NCBI GenBank assembly: GCA_900759105.1
Contig: CAAETY010000147.1
Location: 14,944 to 78,943 of the forward strand
From: Peptococcaceae bacterium
GTDB lineage: Bacteria > Bacillota > Peptococcia > Peptococcales > Peptococcaceae
Direction: 5' to 3'
Length of the DNA stretch: 64,000 bases
In this document: one piece after another, positions 8,550 through 17,543 of the stretch
Numbering within the stretch: the stretch's first letter is position 1
How the letters are laid out: each line of letters opens with the position of its first letter
Notes under the pieces: generated by a model
Seen by the model: only the letters and a program-made list of their open reading frames with translations
What the model was told of the DNA's origin: nothing
Database searches by the model: none
Made by a program: the position numbers and the translations under genes

Positions 8550-8715
8550 AATCCTCAGTCCTTTACATTTATTTAATAAATCCTTGATTTTTACTCAGTA
8601 TATCATAAAGAATACGAGGCAGATAGCGAAAAATGGTAAAAAAATGACAAGATTCTGTTAAGTTCTCAACATGATAGAACCTGTTGTTGTAAAAATGAAC
8701 ATGCAAAAGAAGTGC

Positions 8716-8748
8716 ACAAAAAAACGCCTCCCTAGCGGGAAGCGTTTT
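8716..8748 (-). terminator. Rho-independent terminator of brnQ
   Basis: AAAACGC-TCCC and GGGA-GCGTTTT arms, with a T run on the minus strand. Confidence 0.8.
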
Positions 8749-8761
8749 GAATATAAACCAA

Positions 8762-10108
8762 TCAGTCGCTTTGACCTTCGTCGTAAACTTCGAAAACAAT
8801 TTCGCTGGTATCTTTGCGACGTGGGATGAAGGATGCAAGGATAGCACAAACAATAGCAGGAATCACCCAAGCTAAGCCAAAGCTTGCAAGTGGAAGCTTT
8901 TGTTCAAAGCCAACCAATGCATCAACCCAAGCACCACTAACGCCGAGGCTGCCCATGGTGGAGAGTGCATCGATGATACTGATCAAGAATGCCCCTACAA
9001 CAGCGCCGATGTAAGCGTTTTTGTTTTTGATGTATTTGTCGAAGCAAGTGCAAACGGTCAATGCCATGAGCACTGGATATACCAAATAGAGGAAAGGTAC
9101 TGCCAAGTTGATGATTGCGGTAACCCCAAGCACGGAGATTAAGCAGGATACAACAACAGTGATAACAACAACGAGCTTATAGCTTAATTTGCCACCGGAC
9201 AATTCATTGAAGTATTGACCGGTAGTAACGCAAAGACCGACAGCGGTGGTTAAGCAAGCCAAGGTGATTGCTGCGGAGAGGCAGTAAGCACCAATGTTGC
9301 CGAGAAGACCTTGGGTCATGCCAACGAGCAAAGCACTACGTTCGATGTCAGCCGGGAAAGCGCCGGTGCAACCTGCGCCACCGAAGGTGAGACCGCAGTA
9401 TACCAAGCCCAAAAGAACCGCTGCAATAACACCAGTGCGGATAGACATGGAAAGCTGCTCTTCGCGGTTGTTATAGCCACGTGCCACAATATTGGAAAGT
9501 GCAACGCCGGCGAACATGGTAGCTGCCAAACCGTCCATGGTTTGATACCCTTCGGTGAAACCGCCTGCAAAGTTGTAGGCAGGATCTGCTGCAGTCCCCG
9601 GAGTCCCAACAGGATTAACAATAGCGGCAATAATAATGGAGAATAAGGTAAGGATTAAGAATGGGGTTAAGAATTTACCCAAACGGTCGACAACCTTAGA
9701 ATTGTTAATGGAAAGAACAAGCGCGAAAGCAAAGAAGATGATGGAGCTTATGGTAATACTTACATTAGGAAGAATTGGGAATACCCCAACTTCATATACA
9801 GTTGCTGCGGTACGTGGGATTGCAAACATTGGCCCAATAGAAAGAACCACCACAAACCCTAATACGCGACCGAACGGACGCCCAACGTGGCGTGCCATGG
9901 TCATGATGGTACCGCCACTACGAAGTACTGCATATACAGCAAGTAATGGCAAACCAACACCGGTCAAAACGAAACCAATTAACACTGGTAGCCAGTTTTC
10001 GCCGGAATGAAGCCCCAAGTAAGGTGGGAAAATAAGGTTACCTGCCCCCAAGAACATAGAAAACAGGGCAAAACCAACGATCAGTGTGTCTTTTGTTTTG
10101 CGATTCAT
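8762..10108 (-). CDS. brnQ: BrnQ branched-chain amino acid:cation symporter
   Basis: A 448-residue integral membrane protein of the LIVCS family, which imports Leu, Ile and Val with Na+ or H+. The N-terminus (FALFSMFLGAGNLIFPP, residues 13-29) is the family hallmark, and about twelve hydrophobic segments follow, ending in a short acidic tail. ATG 10108 has GGGAGTG upstream. It is a single-gene unit with its own terminator, divergent from the nucleoid protein gene. Together with azlC 8 kb away, the window holds both an importer and an exporter for branched-chain amino acids. Confidence 0.95.
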   Translation of the reverse strand: MNRKTKDTLIVGFALFSMFLGAGNLIFPPYLGLHSGENWLPVLIGFVLTGVGLPLLAVYAVLRSGGTIMTMARHVGRPFGRVLGFVVVLSIGPMFAIPRTAATVYEVGVFPILPNVSITISSIIFFAFALVLSINNSKVVDRLGKFLTPFLILTLFSIIIAAIVNPVGTPGTAADPAYNFAGGFTEGYQTMDGLAATMFAGVALSNIVARGYNNREEQLSMSIRTGVIAAVLLGLVYCGLTFGGAGCTGAFPADIERSALLVGMTQGLLGNIGAYCLSAAITLACLTTAVGLCVTTGQYFNELSGGKLSYKLVVVITVVVSCLISVLGVTAIINLAVPFLYLVYPVLMALTVCTCFDKYIKNKNAYIGAVVGAFLISIIDALSTMGSLGVSGAWVDALVGFEQKLPLASFGLAWVIPAIVCAILASFIPRRKDTSEIVFEVYDEGQSD

Positions 10109-10483
10109 CTAAATAACACTCCCTTTTAATAAATTTTGTCGTGAATTCACGCAACCCATTTTTTTGATGATAGCTTGATAGTTATTCTGCGTCAAAAATG
10201 GATAAACTCGTCAGAATATGAAATATGTCCCCTTATCAAACATATAAGACATATTTTAGGGGATACTTTTGAAATTTGCAATAGAACTTGATACTTTGAT
10301 ATATGAGATTCCTATATGGACTGTATAAGTACAGATTGTAGATAAAACAAACTGTACAAGAACAGACGTCTGTTTTAGAGAAATAATCTCTTACGAACAG
10401 TGCTTGAATCAAAGGGAACACACCAGTATACTAAAGAAATAATCAAAAAATCAACATATAAAGTAAAACAGAGAGGACCTATT
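10109..10483. other. Divergent intergenic region between brnQ and ndpA-like gene
   Basis: About 375 AT-rich bases with no supported gene. They should hold the brnQ promoter (left) and the promoter of the nucleoid protein gene (right). Between 10220 and 10265 there are imperfect inverted copies of ATATGTCCCC-like sequence, and a perfect palindrome lies at 10361-10374. Confidence 0.5.
10361..10374. promoter_or_regulatory. 14-bp perfect palindrome AACAGACGTCTGTT
   Basis: A perfect 14-base palindrome 110 bases before the nucleoid protein start. Palindromes of this kind are often operators of dimeric regulators. No regulator is assigned. Confidence 0.35.
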
Positions 10484-11491
10484 ATGATACAGATTCAAGA
10501 AGCCATTCTTCATTTTTACGACGCTGCTGCATTGAGCGAAACCTTATCCGACACCACCTTGGACCTTCGCAGTGGGCTCATGGTAGACTATTTGGCGCAC
10601 CATATCGAACGCGGTCTCAAAGACCCCGCAGCAAGCCATGCCCAATTTTCCCAGACCAGCGCTGTGCCGGAACGTCTCAAAACCTTCATTAAAGGGGATG
10701 AAGGACTGGTTGATTTCTCGAAATGGGCAGCGGGCCTGTTTTTTGGCGAGCTCCGCGACCTCGGGGTAGAAGAAAATTACCATTTGGCACTTGCGCGTTT
10801 TCACACAGAAATCGGCACCCCATATTTGGCAATTTTGGCCCTTGCCGATAAGCTTGCCTATACCCATCAGGTAGATGCCGCTGACGATGGCACCCTTTCT
10901 GCCTCCATTGCTGTGCATCGCTCCATTATGCCACAGCCAACCCAACGTATTAAGGGGTATGCGTTTATTAATTTGGAAGACTTGGGCATTCGCTTGTGTG
11001 ACATCAAGGTAAAATTTGAAAAAGAAACCATTCTTCTATTTGAAGAAGTGCTTTTGGGTTGTCTGACTGAACCGTCAAGCCGTGAAAGCTACCGCCAGAT
11101 TCGCCAAATGACTTTGGCCGTAGCGGACGACTATTCACAAGACGGTGTGGAAGCCTTTACACGCGCAAAAAAATTTCTCGCCGATAACGCCGATAACAGC
11201 GACCTCGTTGATACCCACACTTTGGCTGAAAAGGTTTTTCCAAACTCCATTCAAATGCAAAACAGCTTTATGGGCGAAGTAAGCTACGCAAATCTGCCGG
11301 AAAATCTCGTTTTGGAGCAAGAATTTGCTCGCAAGCAAACCGCTACCCACAAGCTCGTGTGCGACGGCGAAATCACCATCACCATTCCGGCCGAATGGTA
11401 TGACGATCCCGACCGTGTGGAAATTCGTATGGAAAGTGACGGCACAACCACCATCACCTTGCGTGGCATTGAAACTATGACCGCTAAATAA
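10484..11491 (+). CDS. Nucleoid-associated protein (NdpA/YejK family)
   Basis: A 335-residue protein of the 37-kDa nucleoid-associated family (NdpA/YejK). It begins with the usual IQIQEAILHFYD strand, has the LDLRSGLMVDYLAHHIERGLKDPAA segment in its first 50 residues, and the typical ELRDLG and LALADKLAYTHQ parts in the middle. These proteins bind the nucleoid; the detailed role is unclear. The start is ATG 10484 with AGAGGACC upstream; a longer reading from 10400 has no ribosome-binding site. The 630-base region after it holds the cluster of DnaA-box-like sites, which makes the position of a DNA-binding protein here notable. Confidence 0.88.
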   Translation: MIQIQEAILHFYDAAALSETLSDTTLDLRSGLMVDYLAHHIERGLKDPAASHAQFSQTSAVPERLKTFIKGDEGLVDFSKWAAGLFFGELRDLGVEENYHLALARFHTEIGTPYLAILALADKLAYTHQVDAADDGTLSASIAVHRSIMPQPTQRIKGYAFINLEDLGIRLCDIKVKFEKETILLFEEVLLGCLTEPSSRESYRQIRQMTLAVADDYSQDGVEAFTRAKKFLADNADNSDLVDTHTLAEKVFPNSIQMQNSFMGEVSYANLPENLVLEQEFARKQTATHKLVCDGEITITIPAEWYDDPDRVEIRMESDGTTTITLRGIETMTAK

Positions 11492-12138
11492 TGTGAAATT
11501 TGAATAATAAGAAATAAAAGTGTGCGAAGTGTTTGCCTATTATATAGGTAGGGAATTGCGGTTTTGCAGCAGTAGTAGTAACCGATGAAAAAGCACAACC
11601 ACACAAAAAACATCAAATGCCAAACGGAATGTGCAGAATAACGCCATAACAGGCTTGCAGTTTTTAGCATTAAGGCCTGAAACAATGACGGATTTTATGG
11701 CTAAAAATGATGCAAAATATAGCATTTTGCACCCTAAATGAACGGTAAATCAAGCGTGATGTAAACTGACGGCGGACAAATATCCACAGATATGAACACT
11801 GTTTTCCACAAAAACTGTGGAAAACCCTTCGGATAAGTGGTGAGTTTTCCACAAAATGCCGTGGAAAACTCGCTGTCATAAGGGGAAAACTCTCAAAGAA
11901 TCCCGTAAAATCCCAAAATGTATCGTGTGGAAAATGTGGAAAGTTAAAAATAGGTAAACTTTGGAAAAGTATATTCGATATTAGTGTATAAAGAATATTG
12001 TACATTTTTTCCGAATTTTATTGTCCGTCATGGTTGCATTTTTGTAATGCACACTTTATCATACAAGTACGTTCATATTTTATAGATACGGGCGTTCATC
12101 CAAATTGAATGTAGAATAGTAGAATGGGGGATATGAGG
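11492..12138. other. Long intergenic region with DnaA-box-like cluster and AT-rich flank
   Basis: About 640 bases without a supported gene. The first 280 bases are unremarkable. Then 11780-11943 holds repeated TTTTCCACA-like nonamers, followed by an AT-rich block from about 11943 to 12030. The last part carries a hairpin GTTGCAT/AATGCAC (12033-12052) and the promoter and leader of the ABC transporter operon. Confidence 0.7.
11780..11943. repeat. Cluster of DnaA-box-like nonamers (TTTTCCACA)
   Basis: Seven sites match TTATCCACA or TTTTCCACA with at most one mismatch: 11780-11788 (ATATCCACA), 11802-11810, 11816-11824 (reverse), 11845-11853, 11860-11868 (reverse, one mismatch), 11926-11934 (reverse) and 11935-11943 (reverse, one mismatch). 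Two pairs form perfect inverted repeats: GTTTTCCACA-N5-TGTGGAAAAC, and GAGTTTTCCAC with its mirror 8 bases on. The nonamers match the known DnaA-box consensus variants. An AT-rich block lies just to the right. That this is an origin or a DnaA-titrating site is inferred. Confidence 0.65.
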
Positions 12139-13161
12139 ATGAAATTTAAAAAGTGGGTTGCCGGGATGGTTCTCGGCAGCATGGTAGTATTAGGCGGGTG
12201 TGGCGGCGGAAATACCACCGCAGGCAGTGCGACTGCTGAAAAAGCCGCCGATTCGGATGCTTTGCAAGTGGGGATTGTTCAGCTTGCGGATCACGTAGCA
12301 CTTGACCGTGCACGTCAAGGCTTTGAAGACGGTTTGGAAGAAGCCGGCTTTAAGATTGGCGAAGATGTCGTGATTGATTTCCAAAATGCACAGGCAGACC
12401 AATCGAATTTGGACACCATTACAAAGCAATTCGCAAGTGACAAAAAAGACCTTGTGTGTGCCATTGCGACCCAAGCGGCCGTGCAAATGGCAAGTGCAAG
12501 CAGTGACATTCCTATTGTAGGGACTGCGATTACCGACTACGAAGCAGCCAACCTTGTTCAATCCAATGACAAGCCGGGCGGCAATGTAACCGGTACCAGC
12601 GACATGAACCCTATTGCCGATCAAGTGGCATTGATGCAAAAGATGTTACCGGATATCAAGACTGTCGGGATTATCTACAGCTCTTCCGAAGAAAACTCTC
12701 GCATTCAAGCAGAAATGTATACCAAAGAATGTGAAAAGGCCGGTATCAAGGTTGAAGAAATGACCATTTCCAACGTCAACGAAATTCAACAAGCAGCGAC
12801 CAGCTTGATTGGTAAAAAGATAGATGCCATTTATGTGCCAACCGATAACCTGATGGCAAGCGCGTTGACCACATTGACCGGCATTACCAATGAAAAGAAA
12901 ATTCCGGTATTTGGTGGCGAAGTGGCACACTTAAACAGTGGTGCACTGGCAACCGTAAGTATCGATTACTATGAGCTTGGCAAGCAAACCGGTGCCATGG
13001 CAGCAAAGATTTTGAAGGGCGAAGCAACGCCTGATAGCATGCCAATTGAAATGCCGGAAGTGACCACCACAGCGATTAACAAATTGGCTGTAGACACTCT
13101 TGGCATTACTGTACCGGATGATTTGACCGAATTCGTGAGTGAATATAGTCAAGAAAAGTAA
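12139..13161 (+). CDS. ABC transporter substrate-binding lipoprotein (TrpX-like), copy 1
   Basis: A 340-residue secreted lipoprotein of the ABC_sub_bind family. The signal peptide ends in the lipobox LGGC (Cys at about residue 22), followed by a Gly/Thr/Ala-rich linker and a two-lobed binding domain starting at about LQVGIVQLADHVALDRARQGF. The family includes TrpX-type tryptophan or small aromatic ligand binders. ATG 12139 has GGGGGAT at the right distance; ATGs at 12124 and 12133 do not. A closely similar copy follows 85 bases later, then permease and ATPase genes. The ligand is not proven by sequence. Confidence 0.93.
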   Translation: MKFKKWVAGMVLGSMVVLGGCGGGNTTAGSATAEKAADSDALQVGIVQLADHVALDRARQGFEDGLEEAGFKIGEDVVIDFQNAQADQSNLDTITKQFASDKKDLVCAIATQAAVQMASASSDIPIVGTAITDYEAANLVQSNDKPGGNVTGTSDMNPIADQVALMQKMLPDIKTVGIIYSSSEENSRIQAEMYTKECEKAGIKVEEMTISNVNEIQQAATSLIGKKIDAIYVPTDNLMASALTTLTGITNEKKIPVFGGEVAHLNSGALATVSIDYYELGKQTGAMAAKILKGEATPDSMPIEMPEVTTTAINKLAVDTLGITVPDDLTEFVSEYSQEK

Positions 13162-13246
13162 TTGAGTAGGTAGTTACAGCAAGGTCTGTATTGAACCGGG
13201 CTGTGATGATAAATTTGTAGGATTTTGTAGAATGGAGGCAATCAAT

Positions 13247-14281
13247 ATGAAGTTAAAGAAATGGATCGCAGGTGTAGCGCTCGGTAGTATGATGGTTTTG
13301 GCAGGTTGCGGTGGAGCTGGTTCCACCACAGGAAGTACGGCAGATGAAGGCAGCGCAACTGCGGAAGCAAACAGTGATGCACTGCAAATTGGGATTATCC
13401 AACTTGCGGACCACGTGGCACTTGATCGTGCACGTCAAGGCTTTGAAGACGGCTTGGAAGAAGCAGGCTTCAAAATCGGCGAAGATGTTGAAATTGAATT
13501 CCAAAATGCACAAGGTGACCAGTCCAACTTGGACACCATCACCAAACAATTTGCATCTGACAAAAAAGATTTGGTGTGCGCGATTGCAACACAAGCAGCT
13601 GTTCAGATGAAGAGCGCAAGCGCAGACATTCCAATTGTAGGGACCGCAATTACCGACTACGAAGCAGCCAAACTCGTTGATTCCAACGAAAAACCGGGAG
13701 GCAACGTAACCGGTACCAGCGATATGAACCCAATTAAAGACCAAGTGGCATTGATGCAAAAAATGATTCCGGACCTTAAGACTGCCGGGATTATCTACAG
13801 CTCTGCCGAAGAAAACTCCCGCATTCAAGCAGATATGTTCAAACAAGAATGTGAAGCGCTTGGTATTGCGGTTGAAGAAATGACCATTTCCAATGTTAAT
13901 GAAATTCAGCAAGCAGCAACCAGCTTGATTGGCAAAAACATTCAAGCCATCTACGTGCCAACCGATAATATGTTGGCCAGTGCCATCACCACATTGACCG
14001 GGATTACCAATGAAAAGAAAATCCCTGTATTCACCGGTGAAGTTGGTATGATGAGCGGTGGCGGCCTTGCTACTGTCAGCGTTGACTACTACGAACTCGG
14101 GAAGCAAACCGGTGCGATGGCAGCAAAAATCTTGAAGGGTGAAGCAACCCCAGACAGCATGCCAATCGAAATGGCCGATGTAACCACCACTGCAATCAAC
14201 AAAGCAACTGTTGAAGCATTGGGCATCGAAGTGCCTGAGGACCTCAAAGAATATGTTCAAGACTACAGCGCTGAAGAATAA
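13247..14281 (+). CDS. ABC transporter substrate-binding lipoprotein (TrpX-like), copy 2
   Basis: A 344-residue paralogue of the gene before it, roughly four residues in five identical over the binding domain. It has its own lipoprotein signal (LAGC at about residues 19-22) and a longer acidic linker (TADEGSATAEAN). Start ATG 13247 follows GGAGG. A hairpin with a T-rich 3' side lies between it and the permease gene, which could make the two binding proteins more abundant than the membrane parts. Differences are concentrated in the linker and in a few loop residues (for example HLNSG against MMSGG near residue 265), so the copies may differ in ligand range. Confidence 0.93.
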   Translation: MKLKKWIAGVALGSMMVLAGCGGAGSTTGSTADEGSATAEANSDALQIGIIQLADHVALDRARQGFEDGLEEAGFKIGEDVEIEFQNAQGDQSNLDTITKQFASDKKDLVCAIATQAAVQMKSASADIPIVGTAITDYEAAKLVDSNEKPGGNVTGTSDMNPIKDQVALMQKMIPDLKTAGIIYSSAEENSRIQADMFKQECEALGIAVEEMTISNVNEIQQAATSLIGKNIQAIYVPTDNMLASAITTLTGITNEKKIPVFTGEVGMMSGGGLATVSVDYYELGKQTGAMAAKILKGEATPDSMPIEMADVTTTAINKATVEALGIEVPEDLKEYVQDYSAEE

Positions 14282-14300
14282 CAGCCGGATATAGTTCAAT

Positions 14301-14342
14301 ACAAAACGAAGGAGTTAAGCCAACGCCTTCGTTTTGTTTGTT
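14301..14342 (+). terminator. Intra-operon terminator or attenuating hairpin
   Basis: ACAAAACGAAGG (14301-14312) pairs with CCTTCGTTTTGT (14326-14337) and is followed by T-rich sequence. It lies between binding-protein copy 2 and the permease gene, so it probably reduces transcription of the downstream genes. Confidence 0.65.
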
Positions 14343-14458
14343 TATTCCGAAAATAATAATTTGCTCGTAAGATGTTAGGATAAATGCCTTTCTTATGCTA
14401 TAATAGCTAATAGGTGTTACAAACATCTTATAATTTTCAATGTAAGATGGAGGATACT

Positions 14459-15334
14459 ATGGAACTCATTATGTCTACTGTCGCACAAGGGCTTTTGTGG
14501 GCAGTGCTCGCGATTGGTTTATTTTTAACCTTCCGTATTTTGGATATTGCAGACCTTTCGATTGAAGGCTCCTATCCGTTGGGTGGGGCGATTGCCGTTA
14601 TGACAATTACAGCCGGTCGTTCACCGGTATTGGCCGTTGTTTTGGCCTTTTTGGGTGGCTGCGTTGCAGGCGCTGTAACAGGCTTTTTGCATACCAAGCT
14701 CAAGATTCCGGCGCTGTTGGCGGGGATTTTAACCATGATTGGTTTGTATTCTGTCAACCTTCGTATTATGGGTCGTGCAACCACATCCATTCTTGGGATG
14801 AACACGGTATACACTGCTTTTGAAGGCAGCATGAGCAAGGTAATGTCAACCTTTACCGTTGGTTTGCTTGTGACCGTACTTGTATGGGTGTTCTGCTATG
14901 TGTTTTTCGGTACCGAGCTTGGTGCGGCGATTCGTGCAACCGGGGATAACCCTCAAATGATTCGCGCGCAAGGGGTTAATACCGATATTACCATTATCCT
15001 CGGCTTGGTGCTTTCCAATGGTTTTGTAGGGATTACTGGTGCGTTGATTTCACAATCCAACGGCTATGCCGATGTTGGGATGGGGACTGGGGTCCTCGTT
15101 ACCGGCTTGGCTTCCATCATCATTGGGGAAGTATTGTTTGGCACCCGTAGCTTCAAAAACTGGCTCATCAGCGTAGTTTTGGGGTCCATCGCTTACCGTG
15201 CGGTGGTTGCCTTCGTGCTCTGGCTTGGCATGAATCCAAATGACCTCAAGCTGCTCACTGCTGTGATCGTTGCTGTTGCACTTGCGCTTCCATTGATTAA
15301 GAGCAAGATGCAAAAGATGTGTTCCAATGCGTAA
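14459..15334 (+). CDS. ABC transporter permease (TrpY-like)
   Basis: A 291-residue integral membrane protein with eight or nine hydrophobic segments, of the branched-chain/ribose-type permease superfamily that pairs with TrpX-like binding proteins. The coupling region GTELGAAIRATGDNPQMIRAQG (about residues 155-176) is typical. ATG 14459 follows GGAGGATACT; readings starting at 14414 lack a site. Its stop is 15 bases before the ATPase gene, so the two are translated together. Confidence 0.93.
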   Translation: MELIMSTVAQGLLWAVLAIGLFLTFRILDIADLSIEGSYPLGGAIAVMTITAGRSPVLAVVLAFLGGCVAGAVTGFLHTKLKIPALLAGILTMIGLYSVNLRIMGRATTSILGMNTVYTAFEGSMSKVMSTFTVGLLVTVLVWVFCYVFFGTELGAAIRATGDNPQMIRAQGVNTDITIILGLVLSNGFVGITGALISQSNGYADVGMGTGVLVTGLASIIIGEVLFGTRSFKNWLISVVLGSIAYRAVVAFVLWLGMNPNDLKLLTAVIVAVALALPLIKSKMQKMCSNA

Positions 15335-15349
15335 TAGGGGGTCAGTACT

Positions 15350-16144
15350 ATGTTAGATATCAAATCCATTGAAAAAACCTTTAATGCCGGGACCGTCAAC
15401 CAAAAGAAAGCGTTAAATGGTCTGAGCTTGCACTTGGATGAAGGCGACTTTGTTACCGTCATCGGGGGCAACGGGGCAGGCAAATCTACCATGATGAATG
15501 CCATCGCCGGTGTTTTTCCTGTTGACAAAGGTGAAATTACTATAAATAATGTAAATGTAACAAAGTTTCCTGAGCATAAGCGTGCGCAGTATATCGGTCG
15601 CGTATTCCAGGACCCAATGATGGGCACTTGTGCCAATATGCAAATCGAAGAAAATCTCTCCATTGCGTCTCGCCGTGGGCAAACCCCGGGCTTGCGCTGG
15701 AGTGCACGTGCAAAGGACCGTGCCTTTTTTAAGGAACGTTTATCCATGCTCGGCTTGGGGTTGGAGGAACGTCTTACCGACCGTGTAGGGCTATTGAGTG
15801 GTGGCCAACGTCAAGCATTGACCCTTTTGATGGCAACCTTGAAGCGTCCGGATATTTTGTTGCTTGACGAACACACCGCTGCGCTTGACCCAAAGACTGC
15901 AGCGAAGGTGCTTGAAATCACCGAACAAATCGTCGGTGAATACGGCTTTACCACCATTATGATTACGCACAACATGCGCGATGCCATCAATCATGGCAAT
16001 CGTTTGGTTATGCTCGACAGTGGGCGCGTGGTGGTTGATATCAAAAAAGCCGACTATCCAAACTTGTCCGTACAGGACTTATTACAAATGTTTGAGAAGG
16101 CCAGCGGCGACGCTATGCTTAGCGATGGGTTGCTCCTTTCTTAA
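15350..16144 (+). CDS. ABC transporter ATP-binding protein (TrpZ-like)
   Basis: A 264-residue ATPase subunit with Walker A GGNGAGKST (39-47), Q-loop FQDP at about 86, signature LSGGQRQ at about 148, Walker B ILLLDEHTAALDP at about 170 and the switch histidine in ITHN. It energises the import system formed by the two lipoproteins and the permease directly upstream. GGGGGTCAG precedes the ATG. Acetate kinase follows 29 bases after the stop with no terminator between, so ackA may be partly co-transcribed. Confidence 0.95.
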   Translation: MLDIKSIEKTFNAGTVNQKKALNGLSLHLDEGDFVTVIGGNGAGKSTMMNAIAGVFPVDKGEITINNVNVTKFPEHKRAQYIGRVFQDPMMGTCANMQIEENLSIASRRGQTPGLRWSARAKDRAFFKERLSMLGLGLEERLTDRVGLLSGGQRQALTLLMATLKRPDILLLDEHTAALDPKTAAKVLEITEQIVGEYGFTTIMITHNMRDAINHGNRLVMLDSGRVVVDIKKADYPNLSVQDLLQMFEKASGDAMLSDGLLLS

Positions 16145-16173
16145 TAAAATACTTTATGAGGTGAACAAAAGAA

Positions 16174-17376
16174 ATGATCGTATTAGTCATGAACAGCGGG
16201 AGCTCTTCTTTGAAGTTCCAGCTCATCAACATGGAAAACGGCGAAGTTATGTCCAAGGGTCTTGTAGAACGCATTGGTCTTGGCGGTACCGCGGGCTTTG
16301 AAGTAAAAGCTAAGGGTGAAAAGTTGAAAAAGGACGTTACTGCAGATGACCACAAGCAAGCTGTGGCTCTCGTTGTAGACGCACTTACCAAGGGTGACCT
16401 TGCAGTTGTTGACGATCTCAGCATGATCAGCGCTATTGGTCATCGTATCGTACAAGGTGGGGACTCCTTCCCTAAAGCAGCTGTTGTCGATCAACGCGTG
16501 AAGGACCTCGTTGAAGGTTACGGCGTAATGGCTCCACTTCATAACTACGCTGCACTCGCTGGCATCATCGCTTGCGAAGAAAACATGCCAGGCATTCCAT
16601 CCGTGTGCGTATTTGACACTTCTTACCACATGACCATGGATGCAGCACACTACATGTATGCAATTCCTTACGAAGACTACGAAAACCTCAAGGTTCGTCG
16701 TTACGGCGCTCACGGCACCAGCCACAAGTATGTAGCTCGTGAAGCTGCTAAGGCGCTTGGTCGTCCAATCGAAGACCTTAAGATTATCACCTGCCACCTC
16801 GGTAATGGTGCAAGTGTATCCGCAATCAACGGCGGTAAAGTAATGGATACCTCCATGGGCTTCACCCCACTCGAAGGTCTTGTAATGGGTACCCGTACCG
16901 GTGATATGGACCCAGCTGCAGTTCTTTACATCATGAAGAACAAGGGTTACACCCCAGACGAAATGGATACCTACGTAAACAAGAAATCCGGTCTTCTCGG
17001 TGTAAGCGGTATCTCCAATGACTTCCGTGACATCGAAGCTGCTATGGACGAAGGCAACGAACGCGCACAACTCGCTTATGACATGTTCGCTCTCCGCGTG
17101 AAGAAGTACATCGGTGCTTACTACGCAGAACTCAACGGTTGCGATGCTATCGTATTCACCGCTGGTATCGGTGAAAACGACGACCGTGTTCGCGCTTCCA
17201 TCTGCGCTGATCTCGAAGCACTTGGCATTGCTATCGATGCTGACAAGAACAGCGGTTGCCGCGAATTCCGTGACATTAGCGCTGAAGGTGCTAAGGCTCA
17301 CGCTTTCGTTATCCCAACCAACGAAGAATACGCTATTGCTCTCGAAACTGTTGAAGCAATTTCCGAAGCAAAGTAA
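16174..17376 (+). CDS. ackA: Acetate kinase
   Basis: A 400-residue acetate kinase: acetyl phosphate plus ADP gives acetate plus ATP, the energy-yielding end of many fermentations. The N-terminal VMNSGSSSLKFQL phosphate loop, the FDTSYH segment, RRYGAHGTSH and HLGNGASVSAINGG are all present, and the length is normal. AGGTG lies before ATG 16174. Codon use is strongly biased, as expected for a central enzyme. No pta gene is next to it. It follows an ABC transporter operon, which is unusual company, and ends at a clear terminator. Confidence 0.98.
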   Translation: MIVLVMNSGSSSLKFQLINMENGEVMSKGLVERIGLGGTAGFEVKAKGEKLKKDVTADDHKQAVALVVDALTKGDLAVVDDLSMISAIGHRIVQGGDSFPKAAVVDQRVKDLVEGYGVMAPLHNYAALAGIIACEENMPGIPSVCVFDTSYHMTMDAAHYMYAIPYEDYENLKVRRYGAHGTSHKYVAREAAKALGRPIEDLKIITCHLGNGASVSAINGGKVMDTSMGFTPLEGLVMGTRTGDMDPAAVLYIMKNKGYTPDEMDTYVNKKSGLLGVSGISNDFRDIEAAMDEGNERAQLAYDMFALRVKKYIGAYYAELNGCDAIVFTAGIGENDDRVRASICADLEALGIAIDADKNSGCREFRDISAEGAKAHAFVIPTNEEYAIALETVEAISEAK

Positions 17377-17386
17377 GTTAAACCTC

Positions 17387-17420
17387 AAAAACAGCCTTCT
17401 TAGGAGGGCTGTTTTTTTTA
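17387..17420 (+). terminator. Rho-independent terminator of ackA
   Basis: ACAGCC and GGCTGT arms with a short inner stem, followed by eight T residues. Confidence 0.9.
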
Positions 17421-17543
17421 TGCGAAAATAATCACAAATGTTGCATGTAACCCCTTGACGCGAACCTTGTGAAAGATTACATTAAGTATAGAATGTATTG
17501 ATGATTCGTTATATTAAAAGTTATATTAAAAAGGGGATTTGAA

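Noticed and set aside
11775..11950. Calling a definite chromosomal oriC
   Set aside because: dnaA, dnaN and neighbours are not present and skew was not computed; kept as a candidate only.
16183..17388. 401-residue open frame opposite ackA
   Set aside because: It is the mirror of a highly codon-biased gene; the predicted protein is Phe/Val/His-rich with no domain, and has no ribosome-binding site.
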